A DNA stretch of 64,000 nt from Paraburkholderia sp. Ac-20340 (GCF_017104965.1 NZ_JAAGPR010000008.1:124001-188000), one strand, 5' to 3'; shown: positions 21,119 through 33,698, counted from the stretch's first letter. Notes: a model not told the origin generated them from the sequence alone. Translations and numbers: made by a program.

Positions 21119-21622
21119 TTACATCGCGCGTTCGAGCTTCTTCATCTTGCTCTTGATGCGCGTCTGCTTGAGCGACGACAGATATTCGACGAACACCTTG
21201 CCCAACAGGTGATCCATTTCGTGCTGGATGCACACGGCCAGCAGGCCTTCGCAGTCGATTTCGAAGCTTTCGCCCTTTTCGTTGAGGGCGCGCACGCGCA
21301 CTTTTTCCGCGCGCTCGACTTCGTCATAGATGCCCGGCACCGAAAGGCAGCCCTCTTCGTGGATCTCGCGTTCCTTGCTCGACCAGACGATTTCCGGGTT
21401 GATGAAGACCTGGAGTTCGTCGTGCGAATCGGACACGTCGATCACCACGACGCGCTCGTGCACGTCCACCTGGGTGGCCGCGAGACCAACGCCGGGCGCC
21501 GCGTACATGGTTTCGGCCATGTCGGCGGCGAGCTTGCGGATGCGGTCGTTGACGACCTCGACCGGCTTGGCGACCTTGTGCAGGCGCTTGTCCGGGTAAT
21601 GAAGAATGTTCAGTAGAGCCAT
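21119..21622 (-). CDS. def: Peptide deformylase
   Basis: Metal (Fe2+/Zn2+) enzyme removing the N-formyl group from new proteins. It has 167 residues with all three motifs: GVGLAATQ (44-51), EGCLSVP with metal ligand Cys92, and HEMDH (His134, Glu135, His138). The start [14 protein letters not shown] is the family start; an 18-residue upstream extension is not conserved. It is first gene of the def-fmt operon and is divergent from dprA across a 299-bp gap. Confidence 0.97.
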   Translation of the reverse strand: MALLNILHYPDKRLHKVAKPVEVVNDRIRKLAADMAETMYAAPGVGLAATQVDVHERVVVIDVSDSHDELQVFINPEIVWSSKEREIHEEGCLSVPGIYDEVERAEKVRVRALNEKGESFEIDCEGLLAVCIQHEMDHLLGKVFVEYLSSLKQTRIKSKMKKLERAM

Positions 21623-21921
21623 GGTTCGACAGGTTTCTCGTTGGGCGCCTCGGGGCGTGTGCTGACGTGTACTCACACGCGCGCTAGCCGTTCGGCCAGC
21701 TGGTCAGCCCCATGCGGAAAACAGAAGATGTACAGACGATATACGGACAAAGCGGCCGGAATCAACGCACTGCAGATTGCAATCCGTTGCAATTCCTTGC
21801 ATCGGCCAGCGCCATGCCAGCAGCCCGCCGTGACGATGCGTCACAGCGCCGCAAATGAATTTCGGATAGTGAAAATTTTAACACGACGGGCCAGGCTTCG
21901 CCCGCCGACGGAGAACCGCCC

Positions 21922-23106
21922 ATGCCCGCTGCCCTGCCGCTCGCCGCCGACGAACTCGCCGCCTGGCTGCGCCTTGCCCATGCGCGCGGTTTGAAGCCCA
22001 TCGCGCTGCGCGCGTTGCTTGGCGCATTCGGGTTGCCGCAGCAGGTGCTGGGCGCGCCGTTCGACGCGCTTGCGGCCGTGGCCGGGCGCGACGCCGCGCA
22101 AGCCGTGCTGGCGCCGCCGGACGCCGGTTTCGCGCAGCAACTGGCCAGCGTAGCAGCGTGGCGCGCGCAGCCGGGCAACGCGCTCGTGACGCTCGCCGAT
22201 CCCGCCTATCCGCCACGCCTGCTGACGATGCCCGACCCGCCGCCGCTGCTTTACGTGAAAGGCCGGCTCGATCTTCTGCATGCGCGCAGTGTGGCTGTCG
22301 TCGGCAGTCGCAGCGCCACGCCGCAGGCGCTGGAAGACGCACGGCGCTTCGCGCGCACGCTCGCGGCGGCAGGCCTCGCGGTTGTTTCCGGCCTCGCGCT
22401 GGGCGTGGACGGCGCGGCGCACGAGGGCGCGTTGCCGGAGCGCGGCGGCACTGTCGCGGTCATCGGCACCGGCGCCGATCTGGTCTATCCGGCCGCGCAT
22501 CACGCGCTCGCGAGACAGATCGCCGCACAGGGCGTGATCGTCACAGAATGGCCGCTCGGCACGCCGGCGCGATCGGCGAACTTTCCGCAGCGCAATCGCG
22601 TGATTTCGGCGCTCGTGGAGGGCGTGATCGTGGTGGAAGCGGCCATGCGATCGGGTTCGCTGATCACCGCGCGCCTTGCCAACGAAATGGGGCGCGATGT
22701 GTTTGCGCTGCCAGGCTCGATTCACGCGCCGCTCTCGCGCGGCTGTCATCGGCTGATCAAGGAAGGCGCGCAACTGGTGGAAACGCCCGAAGAAGTGCTC
22801 GAGGCGCTTGGGCTCGCACAGCCGGCGAAACCTGCGCGGCGGACCCGAGCCAAAGACACGCAAACACAGACGCAGACGCTGCCGCTGCCGCTGCCGCTGC
22901 CGCTTGCCACGCCTCCAACGCCGCTCGAAGCGCAGGCCGAAACCCTCCTCGCCGCCTTGGGCCACGCGCCCGCCACGCTTGAAATCCTCGCGCAGCGCAC
23001 CGACATGGCCGAAGCGACGCTGCAAGCCACGCTGCTGCGCCTCGAACTGGCCGGCCACGTAAGCGCGCTGCCGGGCGGGCGCTACACGCGGGCCTCCCAC
23101 TGCTAG
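21922..23106 (+). CDS. dprA: DNA processing protein DprA (Smf)
   Basis: Loads RecA on incoming single-stranded DNA during transformation. It has 394 residues. The N-terminal helical region (about 1-90) precedes the Rossmann-like DNA-binding core with VVGSRSATPQAL, VVSGLALGVDGAAHEGAL, GTGADLVYP and NFPQRNRVISAL. A C-terminal winged-helix (DML1-type) ends the protein (about 330-394). The linker before it contains a run of CTGCCG hexamers (22879-22902) coding Leu-Pro repeats. It implies at least partial natural-competence potential. Confidence 0.95.
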   Translation: MPAALPLAADELAAWLRLAHARGLKPIALRALLGAFGLPQQVLGAPFDALAAVAGRDAAQAVLAPPDAGFAQQLASVAAWRAQPGNALVTLADPAYPPRLLTMPDPPPLLYVKGRLDLLHARSVAVVGSRSATPQALEDARRFARTLAAAGLAVVSGLALGVDGAAHEGALPERGGTVAVIGTGADLVYPAAHHALARQIAAQGVIVTEWPLGTPARSANFPQRNRVISALVEGVIVVEAAMRSGSLITARLANEMGRDVFALPGSIHAPLSRGCHRLIKEGAQLVETPEEVLEALGLAQPAKPARRTRAKDTQTQTQTLPLPLPLPLATPPTPLEAQAETLLAALGHAPATLEILAQRTDMAEATLQATLLRLELAGHVSALPGGRYTRASHC

Positions 23107-23173
23107 CGCGCCGCCGTGTTACATTCGCGCCAAATGCACCGACTCTATATAGAAGAGACCGCAAGGAACCACC

Positions 23174-23551
23174 ATGCCCGCGCTTGACCTCGACACCGAT
23201 GCCGACCAGATCGCCGAGCGCGTCAGCAACAGCGACACGCTGTTCGTCGCGTGCCTGTGCGCCGAGTGGTGCGGCACCTGTCGCGACTATCGGGCGACAT
23301 TCGACCGGATCGCCGACGCGCATCCGGAAATCTGCTTCGCCTATATCGATATCGAAACGCACGCCGACCGCTTCGACGATCTCGACGTGGAAAACTTTCC
23401 CACTATCCTGATCGAAGACAGCAAGGCCACGCGCTTTTTTGGCACCGTGCTGCCGCATGGCGCGGTGGTCGAACGCATGCTCGCCGACCTCACGGCGCTG
23501 CCAGGCGTGGCCGATGCGCCGAAGTTGCGTCCCGCGCTGCTCGAGGCCTGA
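23174..23551 (+). CDS. Thioredoxin-fold protein with CGTC motif
   Basis: A 125-residue protein with a thioredoxin-like fold and active-site motif WCGTC (Cys33, Cys36). There is no signal peptide, so it is probably cytoplasmic. Motif order is AEWCGTCRDY, then the beta-strand FAYIDIETHA and the segment NFPTILIEDS with a cis-proline. It starts 67 bp after dprA with a good AAGGAACC Shine-Dalgarno region. The partner is unknown; a general disulfide reductase role is inferred. Confidence 0.85.
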   Translation: MPALDLDTDADQIAERVSNSDTLFVACLCAEWCGTCRDYRATFDRIADAHPEICFAYIDIETHADRFDDLDVENFPTILIEDSKATRFFGTVLPHGAVVERMLADLTALPGVADAPKLRPALLEA

Positions 23552-23822
23552 AAACAGGCTACATACGAGCGATTCGGGCACGGGCCGCTGCACGTCCGGG
23601 CGCTTGCCCGCCAGCGCGCCGCGACAAGATGATTGGCGCCCTTACGACGGCGCCAAAACCGGTCCGCTGACAGCCTGGCCGATGACAAGAAAATCGCCGT
23701 CCGCGCGCCATGTGCTATAAAGCGGTCGTTAACGAGGCGCCCAACGGCGCGCCGGCCCAGCGGTCAAGCCAGACGGAATAACCGCGGGGCGCCAACCCGG
23801 ATACACCCACACACAACCAGTC

Positions 23823-26492
<2,670 letters not shown>

Positions 26493-26556
26493 TGTCTGCT
26501 TGATGTCTGCTTGATGTCTCGATGCAAGGGCTCGCCAGCGAGCCATGAGCACTAAA

Positions 26557-26595
26557 GAAAAAGGCGCAGCTTCTTTCGAAGCTGCGCCTTTTTTA
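26557..26595. terminator. Bidirectional terminator between topB and the LysR gene
   Basis: A 13-bp perfect stem (26561-26573 with 26578-26590), TTTC loop, T run on the plus strand and a matching A run upstream, so it also serves the convergent LysR gene. Directly after topB (26489-26519) an 11-bp unit containing TTGATGTCTGC occurs about three times in tandem. Confidence 0.9.
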
Positions 26596-26632
26596 TCGTC
26601 TGAATGCGCGCCTGATGAGCGCGCAACGCAAT

Positions 26633-27757
26633 TTACAGCGGCGAAATCGCCGAACTGCGCGTGCGGCCCGCCGATGCGCGGCCGGCCTTCGGCGCGCGTT
26701 CGGTTTCCACCGCGCTGCCGCGGCTGGAGTCGAGAAGTTCGTTGATCGGCTCGGCACCGTCGAAGGCTTCGGGCACCACCGGATGCGCTGCGCTATTGTG
26801 TGCGGCTGCGGAATCGGCAGGGCGCGCCTGGCCATCCTTGACCCACTGCTCGCCAAGCTGGCTGTTCGGCGTCTGGCTGAAGTGCTCGACCAGATGGTCG
26901 ATGAACGTGCGCACCTTGGCCGGCAGATGGCGGCGGCTCGGGTACGCCACGTTGATCTCGACCTGCGGCAGGCGGTAGTCGCCCAGCAGACGCACCAGAC
27001 GGCCGCGCGTCATGTCGCGCCCGATCAGGTAGCTCGGCAGGATCGCAATACCCATACCGAGCAGCGCGAACTGGCGCAGCATTTCTGTGTTGTTGGCTAC
27101 GATCACGTTGCTCGGGCGGACACGAATTTCGCCATCCGGCCCCGTGAACACGCGCTCGTCGCCCCAGTATTCCGATGGCAGCGACAGCGACGGGTGTTCC
27201 ATCAGATGCTCGGGACGCGTGGGCGTGCCGTGCTTTTCCAGATACGCGGGCGTCGCGCAGACGGTCATGCAGCCGGTCGTCAGACGGCGCGTGACGATGC
27301 TCGCGCTACGCATCTGGCGCGCCGTCACCACGCCCAGATCGAAGCCTTCTTCGACCAGATCCACCTGACGGTCGACCAGCGTGACGTCGGGAATCACCTG
27401 CGGATAGCGCTGTGTGTAGGTTTGCAGCACCGGCGCGAGGTTGTGCAGGCCGAAGACCACGGGCGCCACGATGCGCAGCGTGCCCACGGGCTCGTGGTTG
27501 CGCGCCACGACCATCTGCTCGACATCTTCGAGTTCGTCGAGAATCTGGCGCGCGCGTTCGAGATAAACCTGACCGGATTCGGTGAGGGAAAGGCTGCGGG
27601 TCGTGCGGTTGAGCAGACGCGTGCCAAGCCGGCCTTCGAGGTCGGCGACGTGACGCGTTGCAACCGCATTGGAGATATCCATCGCCGAAGCGGCCCGGGC
27701 GAAACTGCCGAGGTCCGCCACTTTGACGAATACTCGCATCGACTGCAAATGATCCAT
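26633..27757 (-). CDS. LysR-family transcriptional regulator
   Basis: A 374-residue regulator. The N-terminal winged helix-turn-helix (about 1-60) reads MDHLQSMRVFVKVADLGSFARAA with the LTESGQVYLERARQIL linker helix. A co-inducer-binding domain (about 90-300) follows. A C-terminal extension of 70 or more polar residues exceeds the usual 300-aa length. No divergently transcribed target lies beside it: the next upstream gene, pckG, is on the same strand and ends 378 bp away. Target and ligand are unknown. Confidence 0.92.
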   Translation of the reverse strand: MDHLQSMRVFVKVADLGSFARAASAMDISNAVATRHVADLEGRLGTRLLNRTTRSLSLTESGQVYLERARQILDELEDVEQMVVARNHEPVGTLRIVAPVVFGLHNLAPVLQTYTQRYPQVIPDVTLVDRQVDLVEEGFDLGVVTARQMRSASIVTRRLTTGCMTVCATPAYLEKHGTPTRPEHLMEHPSLSLPSEYWGDERVFTGPDGEIRVRPSNVIVANNTEMLRQFALLGMGIAILPSYLIGRDMTRGRLVRLLGDYRLPQVEINVAYPSRRHLPAKVRTFIDHLVEHFSQTPNSQLGEQWVKDGQARPADSAAAHNSAAHPVVPEAFDGAEPINELLDSSRGSAVETERAPKAGRASAGRTRSSAISPL

Positions 27758-28135
27758 GAGACAACTCCTGCGTGTTACTTGTCCGCCGAAAACCGGCGGA
27801 GGAAACCGGGAATTCTCCTACGACATCGGAATTCGTGCAGAAGTTGCCTCCACAGCGCTGAATTTCTTCAAAATTTTCGCTACTGTCACCGAATACGCAG
27901 CGCTGACACGCTGATTGTTTCCTGTGGCGAAACAATTTTGCGCAATGCAGCGTAGCGGCGGGCGTTTGCGAGCAGAAAACGCCTGCGATTTTTGCCGGAA
28001 ATTACGGTATTAATTTGCCCCTAAAATAAAAAGGCCGCCTTCGAAGGCGGCCCTTTAAAACGTTCGCGCTCAATGACTTTCAATATTATGTAAGTGAGCG
28101 CTCACATTTACGTCATCGGCAAACTGGTTGGCGTT
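27758..28135. other. Intergenic region between pckG end and the LysR start
   Basis: 378 bp. Apart from the pckG terminator at 28028-28052, it holds AT-richer sequence that should contain the LysR promoter. No clear -35/-10 pair or operator was identified. Confidence 0.6.
28028..28052 (-). terminator. Rho-independent terminator of pckG
   Basis: A 20-bp perfect palindrome (28033-28052) forms a GC-rich hairpin and is followed on the minus strand by five T and further T/A-rich sequence. It lies about 85 bp past the pckG stop. Confidence 0.85.
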
Positions 28136-29986
28136 TTAAAACCGTCCTTCCAGCGCCGCACGCGCATCGCGCAACGCCTGCGGCAGGCCGTGCGAGAGCG
28201 TGTCGAACAGTTCGGTGTGGAGCGCGAGTTCCGCACGCCAGGCATCGGCATCGACGGAAATCACCTGGGCGAACTGCGCCGGCGTGAAGTCCAGACCGCG
28301 CCAGTCGAGGTCCTCATAGCGCGGCGATACACCGAACGCATGGCCCTCCCCTTCGGCCTGACCTTCGATGCGGCGCACCATCCACTCCAGCACGCGCATG
28401 TTTTCGCCGAAGCCCGGCCACACGAATTTGCCGTCCTCGCCCTTGCGGAACCAGTTCACGCAGAAGATGCGCGGCAGCGTCGCGCCGAGCTTCGTCAGGC
28501 GCTCGCCGACCTTGAGCCAATGACCGAAGTAATCGGCCATGTTGTAGCCGCAGAACGGCAGCATCGCGAACGGATCGCGGCGCACCACGCCCTGCTGCCC
28601 CGCGGCCGCAGCCGTGGTTTCCGAGCCCATGGTCGCCGCCATGTAGACGCCCTCGGTCCAGTCGCGCGCTTCGGTCACGAGCGGCACCGTGGTCGAGCGG
28701 CGGCCGCCGAACAGGAACGCGTCGATGGCCACGCCCTTGGGGTTTTCCCAATCCGGGTCGATCGACGGACACTGCGAGGCCGGCGCCGTGAAACGCGCGT
28801 TCGGATGCGCGGCCTTGCGGCCGGTTTCCTTCGCGATTGCCGGCGTCCAGTCCTCGCCTTGCCAGTCGATCAGATGCGCAGGCGGCGTATCGGTCATGCC
28901 TTCCCACCAGACGTCGCCGTCATCGGTGAGCGCGACGTTCGTGAAGATCACGTTCTCCTTGAGCGTCGCCATGGCGTTGAAGTTGGTCTTTTCGCTCGTG
29001 CCCGGCGCGACGCCGAAGTAGCCCGCTTCCGGGTTGATCGCGTAGAGACGGCCGTCCGCGCCGGGCTTGATCCACGCAATATCGTCGCCGATCGTGCTGA
29101 TTTCCCAGCCGTTCATCGCGGCCGGCGGGATCAGCATGGCGAAGTTGGTCTTGCCGCACGCCGACGGGAACGCCGCCGCCACGTGATACTTGCGCCCTTG
29201 CGGCGACTTCACGCCCAGAATCAGCATGTGCTCGGCGAGCCAGCCTTCGTCGCGGCCCATCGTCGACGCAATGCGCAGCGCGAAGCACTTCTTGCCGAGC
29301 AGCGCATTGCCGCCGTAACCCGAGCCATAGCTCCAGATTTCGCGCGTCTGCGGGAAGTGGACGATGTATTTGGTCTTGTTGCACGGCCAGGCCACGTCCT
29401 GCTCGCCCGCCGCCAGCGGCGCGCCGACGCTGTGCACGCACGGCACATAAGCACCGTCTTCGCCGAGCACGTCGTACACCTCGCGGCCCATGCGCGTCAT
29501 GATGCGCATGTTCACGGCCACGTACGGGCTATCGGAGAGTTCGACGCCGATGTGCGCGATCGGCGAGCCGAGCGGGCCCATCGAAAACGGCACGACGTAC
29601 ATCGTGCGCCCGCGCATCGAGCCGGCGAACAGGCCGTCCAGCGTCGCGCGCATTTCGGCGGGCGCCATCCAGTTGTTGGTGGGGCCGGCGTCTTCCTTCT
29701 TGTCCGAACAGATGAAGGTGCGGTCTTCCACCCGCGCCACGTCTGACGGATCGGAGCAGGCGAGATACGAATTCGGCCGCTTCTGCGGATTCAGACGGCG
29801 CATCGTGCCGCCATCGACCATCTGCTGGCACAGGCGGTCGTATTCCTCCTGCGAACCGTCGCACCAGACGATGCGTTCGGGCTGGGTGTGCGCGGCAACG
29901 CTTTGCACCCACTCCACCAGTTTTCGGTGGCGAACCCAGGCCGGCGCCTGCGCGGCGGCCTGTGCGGGGAAATCGGGATGATTCAT
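28136..29986 (-). CDS. pckG: Phosphoenolpyruvate carboxykinase (GTP)
   Basis: GTP-dependent enzyme converting oxaloacetate to PEP, entry to gluconeogenesis. It has 616 residues, typical of the GTP form. The hypervariable P-loop [13 protein letters not shown] begins near residue 272 (Cys277 and Lys279 are the hallmark residues). Other conserved parts are the metal/PEP-binding segment [20 protein letters not shown] (split as [10 protein letters not shown] and [10 protein letters not shown]) and [15 protein letters not shown]. The start MNHPDFPAQ is family-like. It is transcribed alone, divergent from the 2-hydroxyacid dehydrogenase. Confidence 0.97.
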   Translation of the reverse strand: MNHPDFPAQAAAQAPAWVRHRKLVEWVQSVAAHTQPERIVWCDGSQEEYDRLCQQMVDGGTMRRLNPQKRPNSYLACSDPSDVARVEDRTFICSDKKEDAGPTNNWMAPAEMRATLDGLFAGSMRGRTMYVVPFSMGPLGSPIAHIGVELSDSPYVAVNMRIMTRMGREVYDVLGEDGAYVPCVHSVGAPLAAGEQDVAWPCNKTKYIVHFPQTREIWSYGSGYGGNALLGKKCFALRIASTMGRDEGWLAEHMLILGVKSPQGRKYHVAAAFPSACGKTNFAMLIPPAAMNGWEISTIGDDIAWIKPGADGRLYAINPEAGYFGVAPGTSEKTNFNAMATLKENVIFTNVALTDDGDVWWEGMTDTPPAHLIDWQGEDWTPAIAKETGRKAAHPNARFTAPASQCPSIDPDWENPKGVAIDAFLFGGRRSTTVPLVTEARDWTEGVYMAATMGSETTAAAAGQQGVVRRDPFAMLPFCGYNMADYFGHWLKVGERLTKLGATLPRIFCVNWFRKGEDGKFVWPGFGENMRVLEWMVRRIEGQAEGEGHAFGVSPRYEDLDWRGLDFTPAQFAQVISVDADAWRAELALHTELFDTLSHGLPQALRDARAALEGRF

Positions 29987-30455
29987 CGAGTGTCTCCAAC
30001 TGGGCTGATAAAAAATCGTTTCAGGCCCTTTTCGACGCTGCTGGCGAGAGGCGTAACTGCTGCGAGGCGACCACTTCGGGCACCTTGTTCCGCGCAGATG
30101 GGCAGATCGTCAAGGCCTTCTCAGCAAGGGGTTCGCAACCGTCTGTAAAGCGGCTTGCATCGCGGCCCGTCAAGCTGATAAAAGTGAAAAATTCTCGTTC
30201 AAACCGCATCCAGCCGTATTGAGCGCCGTCGCACGAAACGCAAATTGAGTGCCCGACTGCTTCATGTTTTTCATGGATTCCGTGCAACGAATGGCTCCCT
30301 GATATTCATACCAGCCTTCACGGCGCTGCATAGTGGGATAACCACCAGATGAACACCGTGTTGCACTGCGACGTACGGCCTCGCGGCGAGCTTTATCCCA
30401 AGTGCCACACCCGAATCGCTACACCCCGAATCGCTACACCTTTACCCAAGCTGCC
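29987..30455. other. Divergent intergenic region pckG / 2-hydroxyacid dehydrogenase
   Basis: 469 bp that must contain both promoters. Near the dehydrogenase start a 16-bp segment containing CCCGAATCGCTACAC is directly duplicated (about 30409-30440). No convincing promoter hexamers, riboswitch or small gene could be recognised. Confidence 0.5.
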
Positions 30456-31469
30456 ATGAAAATTGCCATCCTTGACGACTACCAGGACGCCGTCCGCAAG
30501 CTCGACTGCTTTCAATTGCTCGCCGAACACGAGGTCAAGGTCTTCAACAACACGGTGCGCGGCCTCGGCCAGCTCGCCAGCCGCCTCTCGGAAGTCGAGG
30601 CGCTTGTCCTGATTCGCGAACGCACGCGCATCACCTCGCAACTACTCGACAAACTCCCGCATCTGCGCATGATCAGCCAGACGGGCAAAGCCGGTCCGCA
30701 TATCGATATCGACGCCTGTACGGAACGCGGCATCGCGGTGCTCGAAGGCACGGGCTCGCCGGTCGCGCCCGCCGAACTCACCTGGGCGCTGATCATGGCG
30801 GCGCAGCGGCGCATTCCGCAGTACGTCGCGAACCTGAAGCAAGGTGCGTGGCAGCAGTCGGGCCTGAAAACCTCGGCGATGCCGCCGAACTTCGGCCTCG
30901 GTCAGGTGCTGCGCGGTCAGACGCTCGGCATCTGGGGCTACGGCAAGATCGGCCGTCTGGTGGCGGGTTACGGCAAGGCGTTCGGCATGCGCGTGATCAT
31001 CTGGGGCCGCGAGCATTCGCTGGAAGCCGCGCGCGCCGACGGCTACGAAGCCGCCGCCAGCCGCGAAGCGCTGTTCGAGGAAAGCGACATCCTCTCGCTG
31101 CATCTGCGCCTGCACGACGACACGCGCGGCATCGTCACCCAGGAAGACCTCCTGCGCATGAAGCCGACTTCGCTGCTCGTCAACACGAGCCGCGCGGAAC
31201 TGCTGGAAGAAAACGCGCTGCTGGGCGCGCTGTCGCACAACCGCCCGGGCATGGTCGCCATCGACGTGTTCGAAAGCGAGCCGATCCTGCAGGGCTACAG
31301 CCTGCTACGCATGGAAAATGTGATCTGCACGCCGCATATCGGCTATGTGGAGCGCGAGAGCTACGAGCTGTACTTCGGTGCGGCGTTCCGCAATATCCTG
31401 GCGTTCGATGCGGGCGATCTTTCGCACGTGGCGAACCCGGAAGCGCTGCAGGGCGGCCGTCGCAAGTAA
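30456..31469 (+). CDS. D-isomer-specific 2-hydroxyacid dehydrogenase family protein
   Basis: NAD(P)-dependent oxidoreductase related to D-3-phosphoglycerate and D-lactate dehydrogenases (337 aa). The substrate domain is at the N-terminus (MKIAILDDYQDAVRKLDCF). The Rossmann motif is LGIWGYGKIGRLVAGYG (GxGxxG). Catalytic residues can be read as Arg in NTSRAELLEE, a Glu in the FESEPI stretch and His in CTPHIGYVERE. The ATG at 30456 gives the family start; an upstream in-frame ATG at 30402 runs through a direct repeat and is unlikely. The exact substrate is unknown. Confidence 0.9.
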   Translation: MKIAILDDYQDAVRKLDCFQLLAEHEVKVFNNTVRGLGQLASRLSEVEALVLIRERTRITSQLLDKLPHLRMISQTGKAGPHIDIDACTERGIAVLEGTGSPVAPAELTWALIMAAQRRIPQYVANLKQGAWQQSGLKTSAMPPNFGLGQVLRGQTLGIWGYGKIGRLVAGYGKAFGMRVIIWGREHSLEAARADGYEAAASREALFEESDILSLHLRLHDDTRGIVTQEDLLRMKPTSLLVNTSRAELLEENALLGALSHNRPGMVAIDVFESEPILQGYSLLRMENVICTPHIGYVERESYELYFGAAFRNILAFDAGDLSHVANPEALQGGRRK

Positions 31470-31493
31470 AGTAAGCGATCGCCCTTGCATGAC

Positions 31494-31532
31494 AAAAAGG
31501 CGGCCCGGTTTTCACACCGGGCCGCCTTTTTT
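31494..31532. terminator. Bidirectional terminator between dehydrogenase and patatin genes
   Basis: A 13-bp stem (31497-31509 with 31516-31528), six-base loop, T run on the plus strand and A run on the opposite side. It serves both convergent genes. Confidence 0.9.
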
Positions 31533-31550
31533 CGTGCTGCCGCGCTCTTC

Positions 31551-32432
31551 TCAAGCGTGCGACGCCGCCTCGAACACATCGGACACGCGCTCGATAAAGC
31601 GCTGACCGTCCTCGTAGCCGAGGTTGTAGGCGTGCTGCATCTGCTGCGGGCTGGTGTAGTCCCAGCTCGAAATCGGCACCTTCGCCGAAGGCTGGATGTA
31701 GAGGCGCTGCTGCTCGCCGCCCGCCTGCGTGCGGTGCTTGACCACGAACATCTGCGGACGCGGATACAGCCGCGTAACCATCACCAGCACGCGGCCCGGC
31801 GTATCGTCGAGCGCGCCCACGGGCACGTTGTCGACCATGCCGCCGTCGAGCACCGGCCGGCCGTTACGGCGCAGCACCGGCGTGAACGGCGGCGTGCACG
31901 ACGACTGCAGCACCAGATCGGCGAGATCGTCGACGCGCTCGCAGGCCTGCGCCGTCACGAATTCCGGATAGAAGCCGAGCTTCTGGCCAAGCGTGGGATG
32001 CAGTGTCTTGCGGATGTGCTTTTCGATGTTGTACGCGATCAGCCCCGCCGCCACCGCACTGCGCGCGCCGAGCCAGCGCGGCACATGCGACACGCCGATG
32101 CGGATCTCGGGCGCGTCCTGCAGCTTGCCGAACTGCGGCCCGTAGATGTCGAGCAACGCCTGCCGATAGATACGGTAATGCGGAAACACCGATTCGCTGC
32201 GCAGCAGATTGCCCCAATAGGCGTTGCGCTTGTTGTGCTTGAGCGCTTCTTCGTAATACTGCATGACCCACTGCGAATCGCGCGTGTAGATCATGCAGGC
32301 GGTGGCCGCGCCCGCCGAAATGCCCGTGATCACGCGCGGACGGATCTGCAGTTGCGGCTGCACGACGTCCCAGAATCCCGCCTGCCACCAGCAGCGGTTG
32401 CCGCCGCCGGCAAAGACAACCTGATCGAACAT
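31551..32432 (-). CDS. Patatin-like phospholipase domain protein
   Basis: A 293-residue putative acyl hydrolase. It starts MFDQVVFAGGGNRCWWQAGF, with the glycine-rich oxyanion loop. The nucleophile is Ser39 in GISAG (GxSxG) and the dyad Asp196 lies in LDGGMVDN (DGG). No signal peptide is evident. The ATG at 32432 directly precedes the domain; the longer open frame upstream overlaps the thioesterase gene out of phase. It lies 35 bp downstream of the PaaI thioesterase gene, so both likely act in one acyl/lipid pathway (inference). Confidence 0.87.
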   Translation of the reverse strand: MFDQVVFAGGGNRCWWQAGFWDVVQPQLQIRPRVITGISAGAATACMIYTRDSQWVMQYYEEALKHNKRNAYWGNLLRSESVFPHYRIYRQALLDIYGPQFGKLQDAPEIRIGVSHVPRWLGARSAVAAGLIAYNIEKHIRKTLHPTLGQKLGFYPEFVTAQACERVDDLADLVLQSSCTPPFTPVLRRNGRPVLDGGMVDNVPVGALDDTPGRVLVMVTRLYPRPQMFVVKHRTQAGGEQQRLYIQPSAKVPISSWDYTSPQQMQHAYNLGYEDGQRFIERVSDVFEAASHA

Positions 32433-32467
32433 GTCCTCGTCTCGTTGCGAATGCTGAACGCGATAGC

Positions 32468-32872
32468 TTAGTCGAGCAACGCGTAAGTCGAGGTGGCGTG
32501 AACCGCCATCCGACCGTCTTCGTCGTAGAGTTCTATTTCGCCGAACACCAGATTGCGGCCCATGCGCAGCACGCGCGCCGTGATCGTCACGTCGCCCTTG
32601 CGCACCGCGCGCATGAAACTGGTATTGAGCGCGACGGTGGTCATCGGCTTGAATTCGCCGAGCGCCGCCGAAATCGCGACGATCATCGCCGTATCGGCCG
32701 CCGCCATGAACACCTGACCGCAGATCACGCCGCCCGAGTGGCGCAGCTCGCCGGAGAACGGCAGGCGCAGGGTGGCGCGCTCGTCCGTGACCTCGACCGG
32801 CTTCAAGCCGAGCGCCTTCACCCACGGCGCCAGCACGCGCTCTAGCAGCGCGTCGATTGCCTTATCGTCCAT
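32468..32872 (-). CDS. PaaI-family hotdog thioesterase
   Basis: A 134-residue hotdog-fold thioesterase related to PaaI/YbgC-type acyl-CoA thioesterases. Visible motifs are the helix-start RHSGGVICGQVFMAAADTAM and TVALNTSFMRAVRKGDVTI, typical of the 4HBT family. The ATG at 32872 (MDDKAIDALLER) is preferred to a far-upstream in-frame start. It is upstream of and probably co-transcribed with the patatin-like gene. Confidence 0.87.
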   Translation of the reverse strand: MDDKAIDALLERVLAPWVKALGLKPVEVTDERATLRLPFSGELRHSGGVICGQVFMAAADTAMIVAISAALGEFKPMTTVALNTSFMRAVRKGDVTITARVLRMGRNLVFGEIELYDEDGRMAVHATSTYALLD

Positions 32873-33112
32873 CGTCTGTTGCCTGTCCTTGCTTGTCTCG
32901 TACTTATTGGGATTGTGTGCCGCGCGACGTGGGCCGCAGCGCCAGCGGCTGTGTGCGCACATGATACCGGCAGAAATTGCCGATGGCGGATCGAGGCAGG
33001 GAAAGCGCGCAGGAGTGGGGCGACGGGTTGGGGTTTTCGCGGGCCGCGCAGGCCGCCGCCAGGAGGCGAAAACCGCCCACCGAAGTTTTTTTAGGAATTT
33101 TGCGAAAAGGTC

Positions 33113-33141
33113 TTGCCAAGACTCAAAACGACAGGCATAAT
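33113..33141 (+). promoter_or_regulatory. Sigma-70 promoter of tRNA-Lys
   Basis: TTGCCA (33113-33118), 17-bp spacer, CATAAT (33136-33141), predicting initiation about 7 nt before the mature tRNA. Confidence 0.85.
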
Positions 33142-33154
33142 CTTTCTTCTGTTG

Positions 33155-33230
33155 GGGGCGTTAGCTCAGTTGGTAGAGCAGCGGACTCTTAATCCGTAGG
33201 TCGAGTGTTCGAGTCACTCACGCCCCACCA
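33155..33230 (+). tRNA. tRNA-Lys (anticodon CTT)
   Basis: 76 nt with encoded CCA. The acceptor stem GGGGCGT/ACGCCCC is fully paired. The anticodon loop CTCTTAA lies on GCGGA/TCCGT, giving anticodon CTT, and the T-loop is TTCGAGT. It has its own promoter and terminator. Confidence 0.97.
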
Positions 33231-33242
33231 GCGAATTCATGT

Positions 33243-33278
33243 AAAAAGCCCGGTCTTCTGACCGGGCTTTTTGCTTTT
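33243..33278 (+). terminator. Terminator of tRNA-Lys
   Basis: A 13-bp stem (33243-33255 with 33260-33272), TTCT loop, ending in TTTTTGCTTTT, 12 bp after the tRNA. Confidence 0.9.
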
Positions 33279-33344
33279 CCGCGCGACCGTGACCGCTACG
33301 CCACTCCGCGCGCGCAAGGCGGCTCGCCGCCGTTCACGTCAGAT

Positions 33345-33632
33345 TCAAACCGCCGCCGGCGCGCGATCTTCGCGACGCGTGCGCACCACCATCCGCTCGA
33401 CCTTCCTCGGTTGTGGCATCCAGCGTCCAAGCGACTCGAAGCCGTCGAGCTGGCGCAGCATCGTATCCACCGTCGCCAGTTGCATATGCGTGAGGTGGTT
33501 CTGCCGGAGCAAAGCGTGCAGCCGCCGGCGCCAATACTCGGGACCCATCACCGGTTCCTCGAAATTGCCCGCCAGCGATTGCGGCATCACGCGCGCGATG
33601 TGCGCGATTTCCTGTTCAACGAATGTCGTCAT
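33345..33632 (-). CDS. Small uncharacterised protein, paralogue of the gene at 58140
   Basis: A 95-residue protein starting MTTFVEQEIAHIARVMPQSL. It shares the pattern EQEIAHI-RVM, YW-RRL--LL and Q--T-D-ML-QL with the 72-residue protein encoded at 58140-58358, so the two are paralogues; this copy has an extra basic Arg-rich tail. No signal peptide or membrane segment; mostly helical. The function is unknown. An inverted repeat at 33661-33698 lies just upstream of its start and may be an operator. Confidence 0.75.
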   Translation of the reverse strand: MTTFVEQEIAHIARVMPQSLAGNFEEPVMGPEYWRRRLHALLRQNHLTHMQLATVDTMLRQLDGFESLGRWMPQPRKVERMVVRTRREDRAPAAV

Positions 33633-33660
33633 GGTCCAGCCCCCGGTGTCCGTTCGAAAG

Positions 33661-33698
33661 TCCTACAGTGTTTCTTATCGTATGACGTTACTGTAGGA
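33661..33698. repeat. Inverted repeat upstream of the small protein gene
   Basis: Perfect 9-bp arms TCCTACAGT and ACTGTAGGA separated by 20 bp, 29 bp upstream of the start codon at 33632. The position fits an operator or attenuator; no protein is known to bind it. Confidence 0.6.

Noticed and set aside
28094..29746. Open frame of 550 codons opposite pckG
   Set aside because: Antisense shadow of a gene with clear catalytic motifs.
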